Assembly (NCBI GenBank): GCA_022711175.1
Contig: JAKLFM010000028.1
Coordinates: 1 to 37,276 of the forward strand
Direction of reading: 5' to 3'
Length of the DNA: 37,276 bases
Source: Bacteroidota bacterium
Lineage (GTDB): Bacteria > Bacteroidota > Bacteroidia > Bacteroidales > UBA4417
The notes under the pieces were generated by a model. The model was not told the origin of the DNA and did not search any database. It worked only from the letters and a program-made list of their open reading frames with translations. Made by a program: the position numbers and the translations under genes. Shown piece after piece: positions 24,782 through 33,855 of this stretch. The first letter of the stretch is position 1; every line of letters starts with the position of its first letter.

Positions 24782-25636
24782 TTACTGTTCTTTTACGGCG
24801 GGTTTCCAGTCGTGAATTTCTGTATAATTTTCGGGTATTCTGAACGGAAATGACAGCTGGTCCGGATTGATCGTGATTTTTGAATAGGCTATCCTGATTT
24901 TTACATTGTTGTCACTGGTTTCAACACGAAATTCGAGTTCCGACGGAACCAGCTGGTTATCAACCGCTTCGAATGCCTGGTATCGGGCTGTAAAGCGCCG
25001 GTTATCCTTATCGGTTTCGTTAAGTACCACCTTATTTATTTTGAAATTATCGGGATTTAGCCAAATGCTTTGAATGGGAATACTGATTTCGGGTTCATTT
25101 CTGCGCACATATCTTTTCAGTTTCAGGCGGTTTACCGTGTGCAGCTTATATTCCTGCCCGTCAACCTGTGCTTTGAAGCGGCTGTTCTCATAAAACGAAA
25201 AATCATTACCGGTAAGAAATGCCTGTGCCATGTCGAAATCAATGGTTTTGTTCAGCATTTCGTTGATGAATCCGAAATTCTTTTGCAGGTAAGTGGCATT
25301 TATCCTGTTGAGATACCTGATGGAATCGTTGGTTAGCATAAATCGCGCCATTTCGATACCCAGCAGGGGCGTTACCGATATCCAGATAATGCTGTCGCGA
25401 TAAATGCGGAGTTGGCCTTCGAACGAAGTTTCTTTACGGTCTTTTTCGATTGTGGCTGAAAATTTTGCCGAGAGGTCTTCAAATTTCAATTCATGTGCTT
25501 TCAGATTCTGGAAGAGGTACTCGGGGCCTTCTTCTTTAAGTGGGGTACGGATGGCTTTTCGCGATGTAGTGCATGAAAGCATCAACATCATTGCCAAAAC
25601 AGACATCAGTACTAAACCAAATCTGCTGTTTTTCAT
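24782..25636 (-). CDS. DUF4292 lipoprotein (LolA/LolB-like fold)
   Basis: A 284-residue lipoprotein (lipobox LMLSC, Cys22) of the DUF4292 family. After LKFEDLSAKFSATIEKD it follows the beta-strand order of LolA/LolB-like domains: TSFEGQLRIYRDSIIWISVTPLLGIEMARFMLTNDS, then SIPIQSIWLNPDNFKINKVVLNE and NVKIRIAYSKITINPDQLSFPFRIP. Such half-barrels bind lipid chains, so a role in lipoprotein or lipid handling at the outer membrane is conceivable, but none is demonstrated for this family as far as I know. The gene lies 4 bases after the TPR gene and 5 bases before the EnvC-like gene, an arrangement I recall as common in Bacteroidota. Confidence 0.9.
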   Translation of the reverse strand: MKNSRFGLVLMSVLAMMLMLSCTTSRKAIRTPLKEEGPEYLFQNLKAHELKFEDLSAKFSATIEKDRKETSFEGQLRIYRDSIIWISVTPLLGIEMARFMLTNDSIRYLNRINATYLQKNFGFINEMLNKTIDFDMAQAFLTGNDFSFYENSRFKAQVDGQEYKLHTVNRLKLKRYVRRNEPEISIPIQSIWLNPDNFKINKVVLNETDKDNRRFTARYQAFEAVDNQLVPSELEFRVETSDNNVKIRIAYSKITINPDQLSFPFRIPENYTEIHDWKPAVKEQ

Positions 25637-25640
25637 CCCG

Positions 25641-27371
25641 TTATTGTCCTTTCAGTTTTTTTTCAAGTTCGGTGCTGTTTCCACCGGCTTCCTTTGCTTT
25701 TAACCATAACTGAGCGGCTTTTGCTGGGTCGCCAAGTTTTAAATATACATCGCCGAGGTGCTCCAGCAAATCGGGGTCTTCTTTGGTACTAAGGTTTACA
25801 GCTTTTTCAATCCATATTCTGGCTTCTTCAAGCTTACCAAGTTTGAACAATACCCAGCCATAGGTGTCAAGATTGGCGGGGTTACCGGGATCAAGTTCTG
25901 CGCCTTTTTTCGCCATTTTTTCGGCTTTGTCTAAATCCTTGTCCCGAAGTGAAAGATAATACGCGTAATTGTTCAGCACGTATGAGTTGTTTGGATCAAG
26001 GCGCAGGGCTTTCTCGTAATGTTCATCCGAAAGCGAATACTCTTTTAACTGATTGTACGCGTCTCCCAAAGATGAATAAAACTGGGTTAAAAGCGCGTCG
26101 TTGCCCGAAACCAGTTTAACCCCTGCCTGAAATGCTTTAACGGCTTTTTCGTTTTGTTTTAACTGCGAAAGTGCAATGCCTTTAAACAGGTATGGAACCG
26201 GCTGCAAAGGAAACAATTCGAGCGCCCGTGAACTTTCGTTCAGCAGTGCATTCCAGTCCTGAAGCGACGCTTCGGACTGCATCAGGCTTTCCCAACCGGC
26301 ATATTTGCTGCTGTCAATGGCAATTAGTTGCCTGAATTCATTGCGGGCAGCAAGATACTGTTTGTCCTGCAGCAAAAGGTCGCCCAACAATGAATGTGCC
26401 TGTGGCTCCATGGGGTGTGTTTTTGCAAGAATGCCGGCAAGTTCAAGCGCTTCTTCCTTCTGATTCACATATATATCCTGAACTGTAAAATAAGCAGTAA
26501 GTACCCTTATTTTGGTTTCGATATCGAGTGAAGGATTTTCGAATCCTGTTTTTAATTCTTCCAGCGATTTTACTTTGTCGCCTTTGCGCTTATAAAAATC
26601 AGCAAGCGAAATATGGATGTAAGGATCGTTGGGATTGGCTTCTGCAATTTGACGATAGAAATCCGAAGCTTTTTCTTCTTCGCCAATGGCAATGTATGAT
26701 TCAGCCAATATCGAAAGGTAGCGTACCTTTTCTTCGGGAAAGGTTTTGATAAGGCGGTTTATCTCCTCTTCGGATTTATCGGTTTTTTTCTGCAACAGGT
26801 ATATACGCTGTTTCTGAAGAGAAATCTCTTCGGTTATACCGATAATATTTTCAATTTCGTTGTAAGCATCAATAGCCTCGGATGGTTTATTGGCCATCAG
26901 GCATGAATTGGCAAGCTCATACAGGTAATCAACGTTGCCGGGGTACTGCTTAGTCAGTTGCTGGGTAATTCTCAGTGATCCTTCATTGTTCCCCGATTTT
27001 TTATAGATATCGTTGAGCAACAACTTGTACCATACGTTTCGCGGGTCAATTTCAGAAGCCTTTTCGGCAAGTTGAGCTGCGGTTTTAAAATCGCTTTGCT
27101 GGTAATACAGTTGCGACAATTCATAGTATGCGGCATCAGCCGATGGGTCTTTTTCGATACAAAGCTGGAATAAAGCAAGGGCTTTAGGTAAGTCGCCAAG
27201 CACTTTGGCTTTGGTGGCATCAATAAATATTGCGGTGACTGCGGTGCGGTCAATAGCGGCAAGAGCGTGTTCGCTTTGTTTTTGTTTCCGTTCCTTTTTA
27301 TTTTGGGCGGTAGCCGGCTGAAACATCAGCAACATCAAAAACAAATAAATCAGTATAGCGGGTTTTTGCAT
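25641..27371 (-). CDS. Exported tetratricopeptide-repeat protein
   Basis: The chosen start (27371, 576 residues) gives a signal peptide (MQKPAILIYLFLMLLMFQPATAQ); a longer reading from further upstream would overlap the flippase gene and lacks one. Nearly the whole mature protein is TPR helices, for example ALALFQLCIEKDPSADAAYYELSQLY, DFKTAAQLAEKASEIDPRN, YSLSDEHYEKALRLDPNNSYVLNNYAYYLSL, KLEEARIWIEKAVNL and LLEHLGDVYLKLGDPAKAAQLWLKA; I estimate twelve or more repeats. It should be a periplasmic or outer-membrane scaffold. It opens a tight operon with the DUF4292 and EnvC-like genes, which suggests a role in envelope assembly or division. A -7 box lies 45 bases upstream of the start. Confidence 0.9.
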   Translation of the reverse strand: MQKPAILIYLFLMLLMFQPATAQNKKERKQKQSEHALAAIDRTAVTAIFIDATKAKVLGDLPKALALFQLCIEKDPSADAAYYELSQLYYQQSDFKTAAQLAEKASEIDPRNVWYKLLLNDIYKKSGNNEGSLRITQQLTKQYPGNVDYLYELANSCLMANKPSEAIDAYNEIENIIGITEEISLQKQRIYLLQKKTDKSEEEINRLIKTFPEEKVRYLSILAESYIAIGEEEKASDFYRQIAEANPNDPYIHISLADFYKRKGDKVKSLEELKTGFENPSLDIETKIRVLTAYFTVQDIYVNQKEEALELAGILAKTHPMEPQAHSLLGDLLLQDKQYLAARNEFRQLIAIDSSKYAGWESLMQSEASLQDWNALLNESSRALELFPLQPVPYLFKGIALSQLKQNEKAVKAFQAGVKLVSGNDALLTQFYSSLGDAYNQLKEYSLSDEHYEKALRLDPNNSYVLNNYAYYLSLRDKDLDKAEKMAKKGAELDPGNPANLDTYGWVLFKLGKLEEARIWIEKAVNLSTKEDPDLLEHLGDVYLKLGDPAKAAQLWLKAKEAGGNSTELEKKLKGQ

Positions 27372-27415
27372 TGAGCGTTTGTTATTGTAAAGAGATATCA
27401 ATCCGGCTGATCCAA

Positions 27416-27423
27416 CAAATTTA
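27416..27423 (-). promoter_or_regulatory. -7 box of the TPR-DUF4292-EnvC operon
   Basis: Reads TAAATTTG on the minus strand (exact TAnnTTTG) in the 115-base gap after the flippase gene, predicting a leader of about 40 bases. It supports the short TPR start and an operon transcribed separately from the flippase. Confidence 0.4.
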
Positions 27424-27486
27424 AAGCAACCGGCTAAGCGTTGGGCTTCATATCCGTGAGGCAGGTTAACCGATCGATGAACAGCC

Positions 27487-29004
27487 TTATTCTGCATTTT
27501 TGCTACTTTTCAATTTATTGACCGGAATAAGTGATTTGAGTTTACTTAAACGGATTTTTTCGGTTTTTAGCACAAATACGACATACATTGCCAGTAGCAC
27601 TGTATTTACTGTCATTCTTATCCACGCGGCTTGTCCGTTCAGCAACTGACTTATGCCAAACAATCCTATCCCCACAGCGAAATAGAGCATTATTGTCTTG
27701 ATATCGTATGGAATTGGGTAGTATTTGGTTCCCAGCCAATAGCTTATAATGATCATCACAACGTAGCTGAAGAATCGGCTCCATGCTGAGGCAAAATACC
27801 CGTAAACCGGCATAAAAATAACGTTTAATACCGTGGTCACAGCCAGCCCTGCAAGGGTGATGTAAATCGCAAACCGGGTATGGTCGGTTAGCTTGTACCA
27901 CATTGAGAGGTTAAACGTAACTCCAAGTAAAATATTGGATATCAACACTATCGGTAATACACCCATTCCCGAACGGTAATCCTTGCCGAGTATGAGGGCA
28001 AAAATATCGGCATACAATACAATCCCCAGGAAAATGAGTATGCAGAAGGCCACAAAATACTTCATCACATCGGCATAGGTTTTGCGAATGTCACTTTTAT
28101 CAGCTGATGCAAAGAAAAACGGTTCGGCTGCATACCTGAACATTTGCACGAAAAGAACCATGAAAACGGCAAGTTTCATCACAGCATTGTAAACACCGAG
28201 CTGCTCCTGCCAGGGTGATGATACCGGTGCGAAAAAACGGAAAAGCGGCCTGTCAATAAAATCATTTGCCACACCGGGCAACCCGGCAACCATAAGCGGC
28301 AGCGAATAGGCCATGAGTTTTTTCCAAAGGGTAATTGAAAATTGAAATGATGTTTTAAGTAAACGCGGAAGGAAAAGAATCATGGCTACAACTCCGCTCA
28401 GCATGATCGCGAGCAAAATATAACCGTAATCTGGTTTTGCAGGGATAAAATTCAGCAGGAACGAATCGGGGTGCTGTGCTAAATAACCGGGAACAACAAA
28501 GAAAAGTACCAGGTTGAAAACTACTTCGGAAATAATCTTTACCGATCGCAACAGGGCAAAATTCCAGGGGCGCTGTTCAAAGCGCAATTGAGCAAAGAAA
28601 ATGGCAGTAATTGCATCAAAAGCAAGGATCAAAGCCACATAGATAAGATAGACCGGCGGATGCCCCATAGCCCTGCCAAGTGAAGGCGCCAGCATCCAGA
28701 TAGCTGCAACCAGTAAAAACGAAACAAAACCAAGCGTTACCAGCGCGGTTGAAAACAGTTGCCCGGCTTTACCCTTTTCCTTATTGGCATATCGCAAAAA
28801 CCCGGTTTCGAGTCCCAGGGTAAGAACTACCTGCAGCAGGGCGATGTATCCCATCAATTCGCTGAAAAGGCCATAATTTCCCGTGCTGATAATGCGGGTA
28901 TAAAGCGGAACGAAAAAAAAGTTGATAACACGGGCAACTATTGAGCTAAGGCCGTAAATAGCCGTTTGGCCTGCAAGTTGCTTGATGGGATTCAAATGGT
29001 GCAA
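27487..29004 (-). CDS. Polysaccharide flippase (Wzx/MATE-like MOP superfamily)
   Basis: A 505-residue integral membrane protein with about 12-14 helices. The N-terminus (LAGQTAIYGLSSIVARVINFFFVPLYTRI, NYGLFSELMGYIALLQVVLTLGLETGFLRYA) is the usual start of polysaccharide biosynthesis/flippase proteins. These move undecaprenyl-linked oligosaccharides or similar lipid-linked glycans across the inner membrane. No glycosyltransferases lie nearby, so the substrate is open; the neighbourhood (envelope TPR protein, EnvC) hints at a cell-wall or surface-glycan precursor rather than a capsule locus. In other Bacteroidota I recall a similar flippase next to the TPR-DUF4292-M23 genes, often with a dUTPase gene that is absent here. 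Confidence 0.9.
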   Translation of the reverse strand: MHHLNPIKQLAGQTAIYGLSSIVARVINFFFVPLYTRIISTGNYGLFSELMGYIALLQVVLTLGLETGFLRYANKEKGKAGQLFSTALVTLGFVSFLLVAAIWMLAPSLGRAMGHPPVYLIYVALILAFDAITAIFFAQLRFEQRPWNFALLRSVKIISEVVFNLVLFFVVPGYLAQHPDSFLLNFIPAKPDYGYILLAIMLSGVVAMILFLPRLLKTSFQFSITLWKKLMAYSLPLMVAGLPGVANDFIDRPLFRFFAPVSSPWQEQLGVYNAVMKLAVFMVLFVQMFRYAAEPFFFASADKSDIRKTYADVMKYFVAFCILIFLGIVLYADIFALILGKDYRSGMGVLPIVLISNILLGVTFNLSMWYKLTDHTRFAIYITLAGLAVTTVLNVIFMPVYGYFASAWSRFFSYVVMIIISYWLGTKYYPIPYDIKTIMLYFAVGIGLFGISQLLNGQAAWIRMTVNTVLLAMYVVFVLKTEKIRLSKLKSLIPVNKLKSSKNAE

Positions 29005-29014
29005 ATTTTGACCG

Positions 29015-29022
29015 CAAAGGTA
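29015..29022 (-). promoter_or_regulatory. Possible -7 box very close to the flippase start
   Basis: Reads TACCTTTG on the minus strand, an exact TAnnTTTG, with TTGAT and ATTG upstream near -33. It is only 10 bases before the ATG, so the mRNA would be almost leaderless, or the match is chance. The kinase gene ends 39 bases upstream of the flippase start. Confidence 0.25.
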
Positions 29023-29043
29023 CAGAAATAACCTGCTTCAATA

Positions 29044-32000
29044 TCAATCGGCTGCGAGGGGCAGTTCAACATAAAATGTAGTGCCTGCATCGGGAACCGA
29101 TTCAAACCATATCCGTCCGCCTGAAATTTCGATGATATTCTTTACCATGGCCAGCCCCAATCCCATGCCTGCCGATTTGGTGGTAAAATTGGGTGAGAAT
29201 ATCCTTGCTTGTTGCTCAGGCAGAATGCCGCTTCCGTCGTCGGAAATTGCGATCAGGCAGTTACCCTGTGTTTGTGAGAGGCTGATGACAATATTGCCCT
29301 GCCTGCCAAAAGGTATTGACTGAACAGCATTTTTTACCAGGTTGTTAAATACCCTGAGCATCTGGTTTTCGTCGGCATTCACAAAACAGTGATCAACCGA
29401 GGTATTTAAGGAGATATTGTGATTTGAAGCACCGGCAAACAAGCTAACCGGGTGGCTGAGCAGCGGAACAATGTCCACTCGCCTTATGGCAGCTTCAGGC
29501 ATTTGAGCAAAATCAGAGAACTCCTGTGCGATTTCTGATAATGTATCAATCTGCATAACAAGTGTTTGTGAGAATTTATTTAGCCTCTGATCCCAGTCGG
29601 GCGCCTTATCTTTCCATGCCCGCATCAAGTGCTGCATACTTAGTTTGATGGGTGTAAGCGGGTTTTTAATTTCGTGCGCTACCTGCCTGGCCATTTGCCG
29701 CCAGGCGCTCTCCCTTTCTGATTGTGCCAGGAGTTCGGCCTTATGGCCAAGTTCATCAATCATGCTGTTATATTCAGCAACCAGGCTTCCTATTTCGTCG
29801 TTTCCCGCCCATTCAATTTTGGCATTCGTACGCCCGAGCTGCAATGTGCCAAGTTTTGATTTAATCAGCTGCAGGGGCTTTGTAATATATTTTGAAATAA
29901 TCAAAGCCAGGAAAACAGCCAGTGCTATGAGGATGATATACGTATTGGCAAATGTTGCCAGGAAATTGGAAAGTTCCTGTTTTTGTTCCGTTTGACGGGA
30001 GAAATAAGGCAGGTTAACGATGCCGATTACCTGGTTGTCATAATTGCGAATGGTGGCATACGCCGACAAAAATTTGTACTTTCCAATGGTTTCGTTGTGA
30101 AAATAGTATGATTTGTGATTATCCGTCACATTGAACCTGCTGACTGGGTTTATCTGCGTCGAAATGAGCTTGTCGTCAAAAATCTGCCTGCGCGAGGAAG
30201 CTAGCAACTCACCGCCGGTCGAATAAAGGTTTACATCAATAAACAATGCATTGGCAATACGGTCGAGGGCATCGGACAGCAGAGTCTCATCATCGGTGTT
30301 AAGTTGTTGATATTCTGATAATAGCATTTCCAGTTCATAGCGTACCGAGTTCATTTTCTCGCGCACGATTTCCATATTTTTTGTTTCACTCAGCCTGATC
30401 AGGTTGAGGATAGTGACTGTGCCGATAACAACTGAAGAAGCAAGAATAATAGCAACCAGGGCGGCCTGTAAGCGTACCCTGAAAGTTAAATTCAGCTGTT
30501 TTAATGAAAGTTGTTTTGCAGACAACAGGTGAAAGAAAAGCATAAATACCGACAGGAACAGGAAAATGTAAGAGAAGGGTGCAATACTTTCGGCCGGTGA
30601 CAAGTTTCGATGGCTGATAACAAGTTGTGCCATATTATTGATCGGAAAAAGCTGATGGTTGTAACTGTTGTAATTAAAATTAGCGTCGGTCCCGGAAATT
30701 CCTTTTTTGCCGAACATATGGAGATCGTAAGCATAACTTCCTGCACTTTTTATGAGTTCACCCTTGTTATAGATGGCATAGCTGTAATCGTAAAGAAAAG
30801 CCGGGTCAGCCGATTTCTTATCGAGAAGCAGTTGCGGGTAACCGGTAGAAAAGAAATTGTTCTTTGAAATTATCTCTACATAAAGAAAATAAGGCGTTTT
30901 GAGTCCGGTGATTTCCGGAGTAAGCGCTATCCTGCCGGTATAATACATCATATCGAGCGCGTTATCAAAAAAGTACAATCCTGAAACGGAGGTTTGTTTT
31001 CCGTTTTTCATTATCTCATCATCAAAATAATCACAACATTCAACAATGCTGTTATCTGGCTTTATCTGAAGCTTTTTACCTGAATAACAGAGTGTTATCT
31101 GTAACCTGAATTTTGACCAATACCCGTTAAAATGGTTGTTCATCAGGTATTTAATAATATCTTGCTCTGCTTCCGGATTCGATTGGAACGACTTCAACGC
31201 CTGTACCACATTATTATCCAGCAAAATCTCGTTGCTCACTTTCCCGAATTTATATTCAGCCATGCTGTCACGATATTCGGTAAGGTGCAGCGCCATGAGT
31301 TTCCGCTTTTCAAGTTCATGATGGCGGTTGTAAAGGTTGAGCGAAAAATTGGCCAATATGGCGAGGATAAAAACGTATAATACTGTTTGCGACAGTTTTA
31401 TCCGTTCGATTTTACCTTCCCTGTGCTGAAAATAGAAGATAATAAAAACAACTAGAATTATCAAGGAATAATATGCGTTAAAGTTCCTCTCTGTAATGAG
31501 GAATATAAAATAGAGGAGCGAACCCGATATTCCTGCAATTAAAAAGGATTTTGCACTGTTACCGTATCCGATTAGCCACCGGCATAACGAAAGGAAAAAG
31601 AAAAGAAATGTAAACAACAATGCGGCTATGATGGTATATCCGGTAAGTGATAACAATGAAATCCTGAAAATACCATCGAAACCAAACGGAATACTGCTGT
31701 TTATTACCAATCCCCTGAAAAGGATATTCATGGCATGAAACAGCAACAATATCAGAAGAGTGCCACCAATCAAAGAAATATAGCGATAAATATTGTTTGG
31801 TTTGATATAATTTCTGCTTTTACCCATTCCATTGAAGGTAAGCCATGATACCTCAAGTGCAATGATCATGTTAATGAAGAAATCGCCCAGCGATGGCAAC
31901 CATTCTGAAGATGCATAGAAGATAGGGCTGAACAAATCAGATTCGTAAAGCAATGAAGGCAAGCTGAAATAAAACTGTATTGCCCGAATAATAAGAACAT

Positions 32001-32766
32001 CAATGTAGAAGGCCAATAATAACCATTTGGAATTCAGTTTTTTATAAACCTCTTTATATAGTTCAAATACAAACGCGATCAAAATAATTAAACAAAGGCT
32101 GACAAGTATAAAAAGAACCGGAATTACCCAAGGCCCTGGGCGAGGCATTCCGCTGAACGAAATGAAAAAAAGTGGTTTGCCTTCTGAAGAAGCAATTTTG
32201 TACTGTTGAACGGTTTCCTTTCCTGGAGATGCAGATATTATCGTATTACCCGGAATGGAAAATTCACCTAAAAATGAATCCGGCAGGTAATCATTGTGGT
32301 ATTTATAGCCATACTTAAGCAACTGCAATCCTATAACACAGTATTCCGGCGTTTCCTTTTTCACAGCTAAATACCATCCATTCCCAAAATTAATGGCCTG
32401 TGGTGTAAAAAGAACACTATCATAAGTTTCGGGGGCGGGAAACGTATTGTCGGTCCAATAAGTCAGCTTGCCATTTCTGTAAATAAGGAATATTTCGCCT
32501 TTTTCATTGAAATGTTCAGCGAAATGGTTTTGCAGAAATAGATTGAATGACTTTTCTCTCTTTAATAGTTCCGAAAGGATTGAACCGACTTCGGCAGAGA
32601 GTTTTTGCTGGCTCACTTTTACTTCTTTTGTCAACCTTGCTGTGATATTTTCCGGTTTGCGATTATTAACAACAACGATCGAAATGAGTAATAAGGAAAC
32701 AAGCAGAATCCCAAATGCTACCAGGAGGTAGCGTGAACGGCGGTTGAAAAAATCGGAAATTTTCAT
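29044..32766 (-). CDS. Large membrane sensor histidine kinase (NtrY-like transmitter)
   Basis: At 1240 residues this is far larger than typical kinases. It begins with one membrane helix and a periplasmic region (to about 205). A block of about eight helices follows (about 210-475), then a second large extracytoplasmic region, another helix pair flanking a shorter sensor loop (TPEITGL-type and DVNLYSTGGELLASSRRQ segments), and a final helix leading to HAMP (about 955-1010). The transmitter has the H-box HEIKNPLTPIKLSMQHL with phospho-acceptor H1031, the N-box NLVKNAVQSI, DDGSGI and GMGLGLAMVK. HEIKNPLTPI is typical of NtrY-like kinases. No response regulator is in the window, so partner and signal are unknown. 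The gene is probably first in the transcript that continues to the flippase. Confidence 0.93.
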   Translation of the reverse strand: MKISDFFNRRSRYLLVAFGILLVSLLLISIVVVNNRKPENITARLTKEVKVSQQKLSAEVGSILSELLKREKSFNLFLQNHFAEHFNEKGEIFLIYRNGKLTYWTDNTFPAPETYDSVLFTPQAINFGNGWYLAVKKETPEYCVIGLQLLKYGYKYHNDYLPDSFLGEFSIPGNTIISASPGKETVQQYKIASSEGKPLFFISFSGMPRPGPWVIPVLFILVSLCLIILIAFVFELYKEVYKKLNSKWLLLAFYIDVLIIRAIQFYFSLPSLLYESDLFSPIFYASSEWLPSLGDFFINMIIALEVSWLTFNGMGKSRNYIKPNNIYRYISLIGGTLLILLLFHAMNILFRGLVINSSIPFGFDGIFRISLLSLTGYTIIAALLFTFLFFFLSLCRWLIGYGNSAKSFLIAGISGSLLYFIFLITERNFNAYYSLIILVVFIIFYFQHREGKIERIKLSQTVLYVFILAILANFSLNLYNRHHELEKRKLMALHLTEYRDSMAEYKFGKVSNEILLDNNVVQALKSFQSNPEAEQDIIKYLMNNHFNGYWSKFRLQITLCYSGKKLQIKPDNSIVECCDYFDDEIMKNGKQTSVSGLYFFDNALDMMYYTGRIALTPEITGLKTPYFLYVEIISKNNFFSTGYPQLLLDKKSADPAFLYDYSYAIYNKGELIKSAGSYAYDLHMFGKKGISGTDANFNYNSYNHQLFPINNMAQLVISHRNLSPAESIAPFSYIFLFLSVFMLFFHLLSAKQLSLKQLNLTFRVRLQAALVAIILASSVVIGTVTILNLIRLSETKNMEIVREKMNSVRYELEMLLSEYQQLNTDDETLLSDALDRIANALFIDVNLYSTGGELLASSRRQIFDDKLISTQINPVSRFNVTDNHKSYYFHNETIGKYKFLSAYATIRNYDNQVIGIVNLPYFSRQTEQKQELSNFLATFANTYIILIALAVFLALIISKYITKPLQLIKSKLGTLQLGRTNAKIEWAGNDEIGSLVAEYNSMIDELGHKAELLAQSERESAWRQMARQVAHEIKNPLTPIKLSMQHLMRAWKDKAPDWDQRLNKFSQTLVMQIDTLSEIAQEFSDFAQMPEAAIRRVDIVPLLSHPVSLFAGASNHNISLNTSVDHCFVNADENQMLRVFNNLVKNAVQSIPFGRQGNIVISLSQTQGNCLIAISDDGSGILPEQQARIFSPNFTTKSAGMGLGLAMVKNIIEISGGRIWFESVPDAGTTFYVELPLAAD

Positions 32767-32892
32767 CTCTGCTTCTCTAATCTCAATGTTTGCAAGGCTT
32801 TCAGAAGATTCTTATTTTAATGCGTTTTGCCGGATTTTTTCTGATTTTTCGGGTCAACCCATTATAAAGGCACAAAAATCGTTTTAAAGGCT

Positions 32893-33786
32893 TTATTTGA
32901 AGTTTTCTTGCTTTTTTGCCACAAAAATCATGCTTGAGTAGTTATTTCCCCTTTTTGCTTTCACATTTGAACGTATCCCGGAAATGAATGCACGGATCCA
33001 GTGGTTTTTTCTTTGAAGATATTTTTCGCTGAGCAGACTAACGTAAAACGAGTCAAATTTCATCGGTATTTTTTCTATACACTGGAAGCCGTGTTTTGTT
33101 AAAATCATTTCCATGGTTTTCACGGTGAAATGATAAAGGTGCCTGGGAACATCATAACCTGCCCAGTGTTCCTTATAGTATGCAGCATCGGGCGAATCAG
33201 CGTTTGGAACTGCAATAAAAACATATCCGTCATCTTTCAGCAAACTTCTGATTTCCTGAAGTCGTCTGTTTATATCCGGCACATGTTCGAGCACATGCCA
33301 TAAGGTTACAATATCCTGCTTTTGTTGCGGAGATGTTTTTAGCCAATCTTCATCCTTTACATCAAGGTGGTTTACATTCAGGGAGAATTCGCGGGCTTTT
33401 TCATTGGGTTCAACTCCTATAGTTTTCCAGCCACGGTTCTTGAAATACTTCAAAAATTCGCCGGTAGCGCAACCAATATCCAGGATTGAAGTGCCTTTTG
33501 CAAATCGTTTTATTAACCTGTATTTCGATGCAATGGTGAATTTCCGGATATTTTGGTACACGAAACTGAAAAGCCCTGATCGTGTGTTGGAATGTGAAAT
33601 ATAGTCTTTCGATTCGTAATATTTCCCAAGTTCTGACGCATCGGGTCGCGGATTTGTAAACCTGAACGAACAATGATCGCAACTCACTATGCTGAAGTTT
33701 TCGCGGGTAAGAAAATAATCCGAAACATTGAGGTATGTCTTGAAATCGGGATTTCCACAAACCGGACATTTTACCAGAGATTCCAT
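32893..33786 (-). CDS. Zinc-ribbon class I SAM-dependent methyltransferase
   Basis: The 297-residue protein starts with a four-cysteine zinc ribbon (C7, C10, C36, C39; CPVCGNPDF and CDHCSF) and FTNPRP, then a Methyltransf_23-type Rossmann domain. SAM-binding motif I is ILDIGCATGEF (101-111); VTLWHVLEHVPD is the motif IV region, followed by LLKDDGYVFIAVPNADSPD and the aromatic PRHLYHFTVKTM. This combination is common among sugar or polyketide-type C-/O-methyltransferases in surface-glycan loci, but the substrate cannot be told here. It lies downstream of mnmG on the same strand; the 69-base spacer holds a perfect parS-like palindrome. About 125 bases without a clear signal separate it from the kinase gene. 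Confidence 0.9.
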   Translation of the reverse strand: MESLVKCPVCGNPDFKTYLNVSDYFLTRENFSIVSCDHCSFRFTNPRPDASELGKYYESKDYISHSNTRSGLFSFVYQNIRKFTIASKYRLIKRFAKGTSILDIGCATGEFLKYFKNRGWKTIGVEPNEKAREFSLNVNHLDVKDEDWLKTSPQQKQDIVTLWHVLEHVPDINRRLQEIRSLLKDDGYVFIAVPNADSPDAAYYKEHWAGYDVPRHLYHFTVKTMEMILTKHGFQCIEKIPMKFDSFYVSLLSEKYLQRKNHWIRAFISGIRSNVKAKRGNNYSSMIFVAKKQENFK

Positions 33787-33835
33787 TTTAACTTTTGCGT
33801 ATTACCAAATAAGGTCTTTTGTCATAAATTGATTT

Positions 33836-33851
33836 TGTTTCACGTGAAACA
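33836..33851. promoter_or_regulatory. parS-like centromere site (perfect palindrome)
   Basis: TGTTTCACGTGAAACA is a perfect 16-base palindrome (18 bases with the flanking T and A), and matches the bacterial chromosomal parS consensus bound by ParB/Spo0J. It lies in the 69-base spacer between mnmG and the methyltransferase gene. A second copy on the other side of mnmG strengthens the call. Confidence 0.8.
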
Positions 33852-33855
33852 ATCG

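Noticed and set aside
32767..32892. Gap between the methyltransferase and kinase genes checked for a terminator or promoter
   Set aside because: Only a four-base GGGT/ACCC stem with a two-base loop and a near-match box (CAAAAATC, minus strand GATTTTTG) are present; neither is convincing.
33117..33131. TTTTCACGGTGAAAT, similar to parS
   Set aside because: It has one extra central base, which breaks the half-site spacing of parS, and it lies inside the methyltransferase coding sequence.
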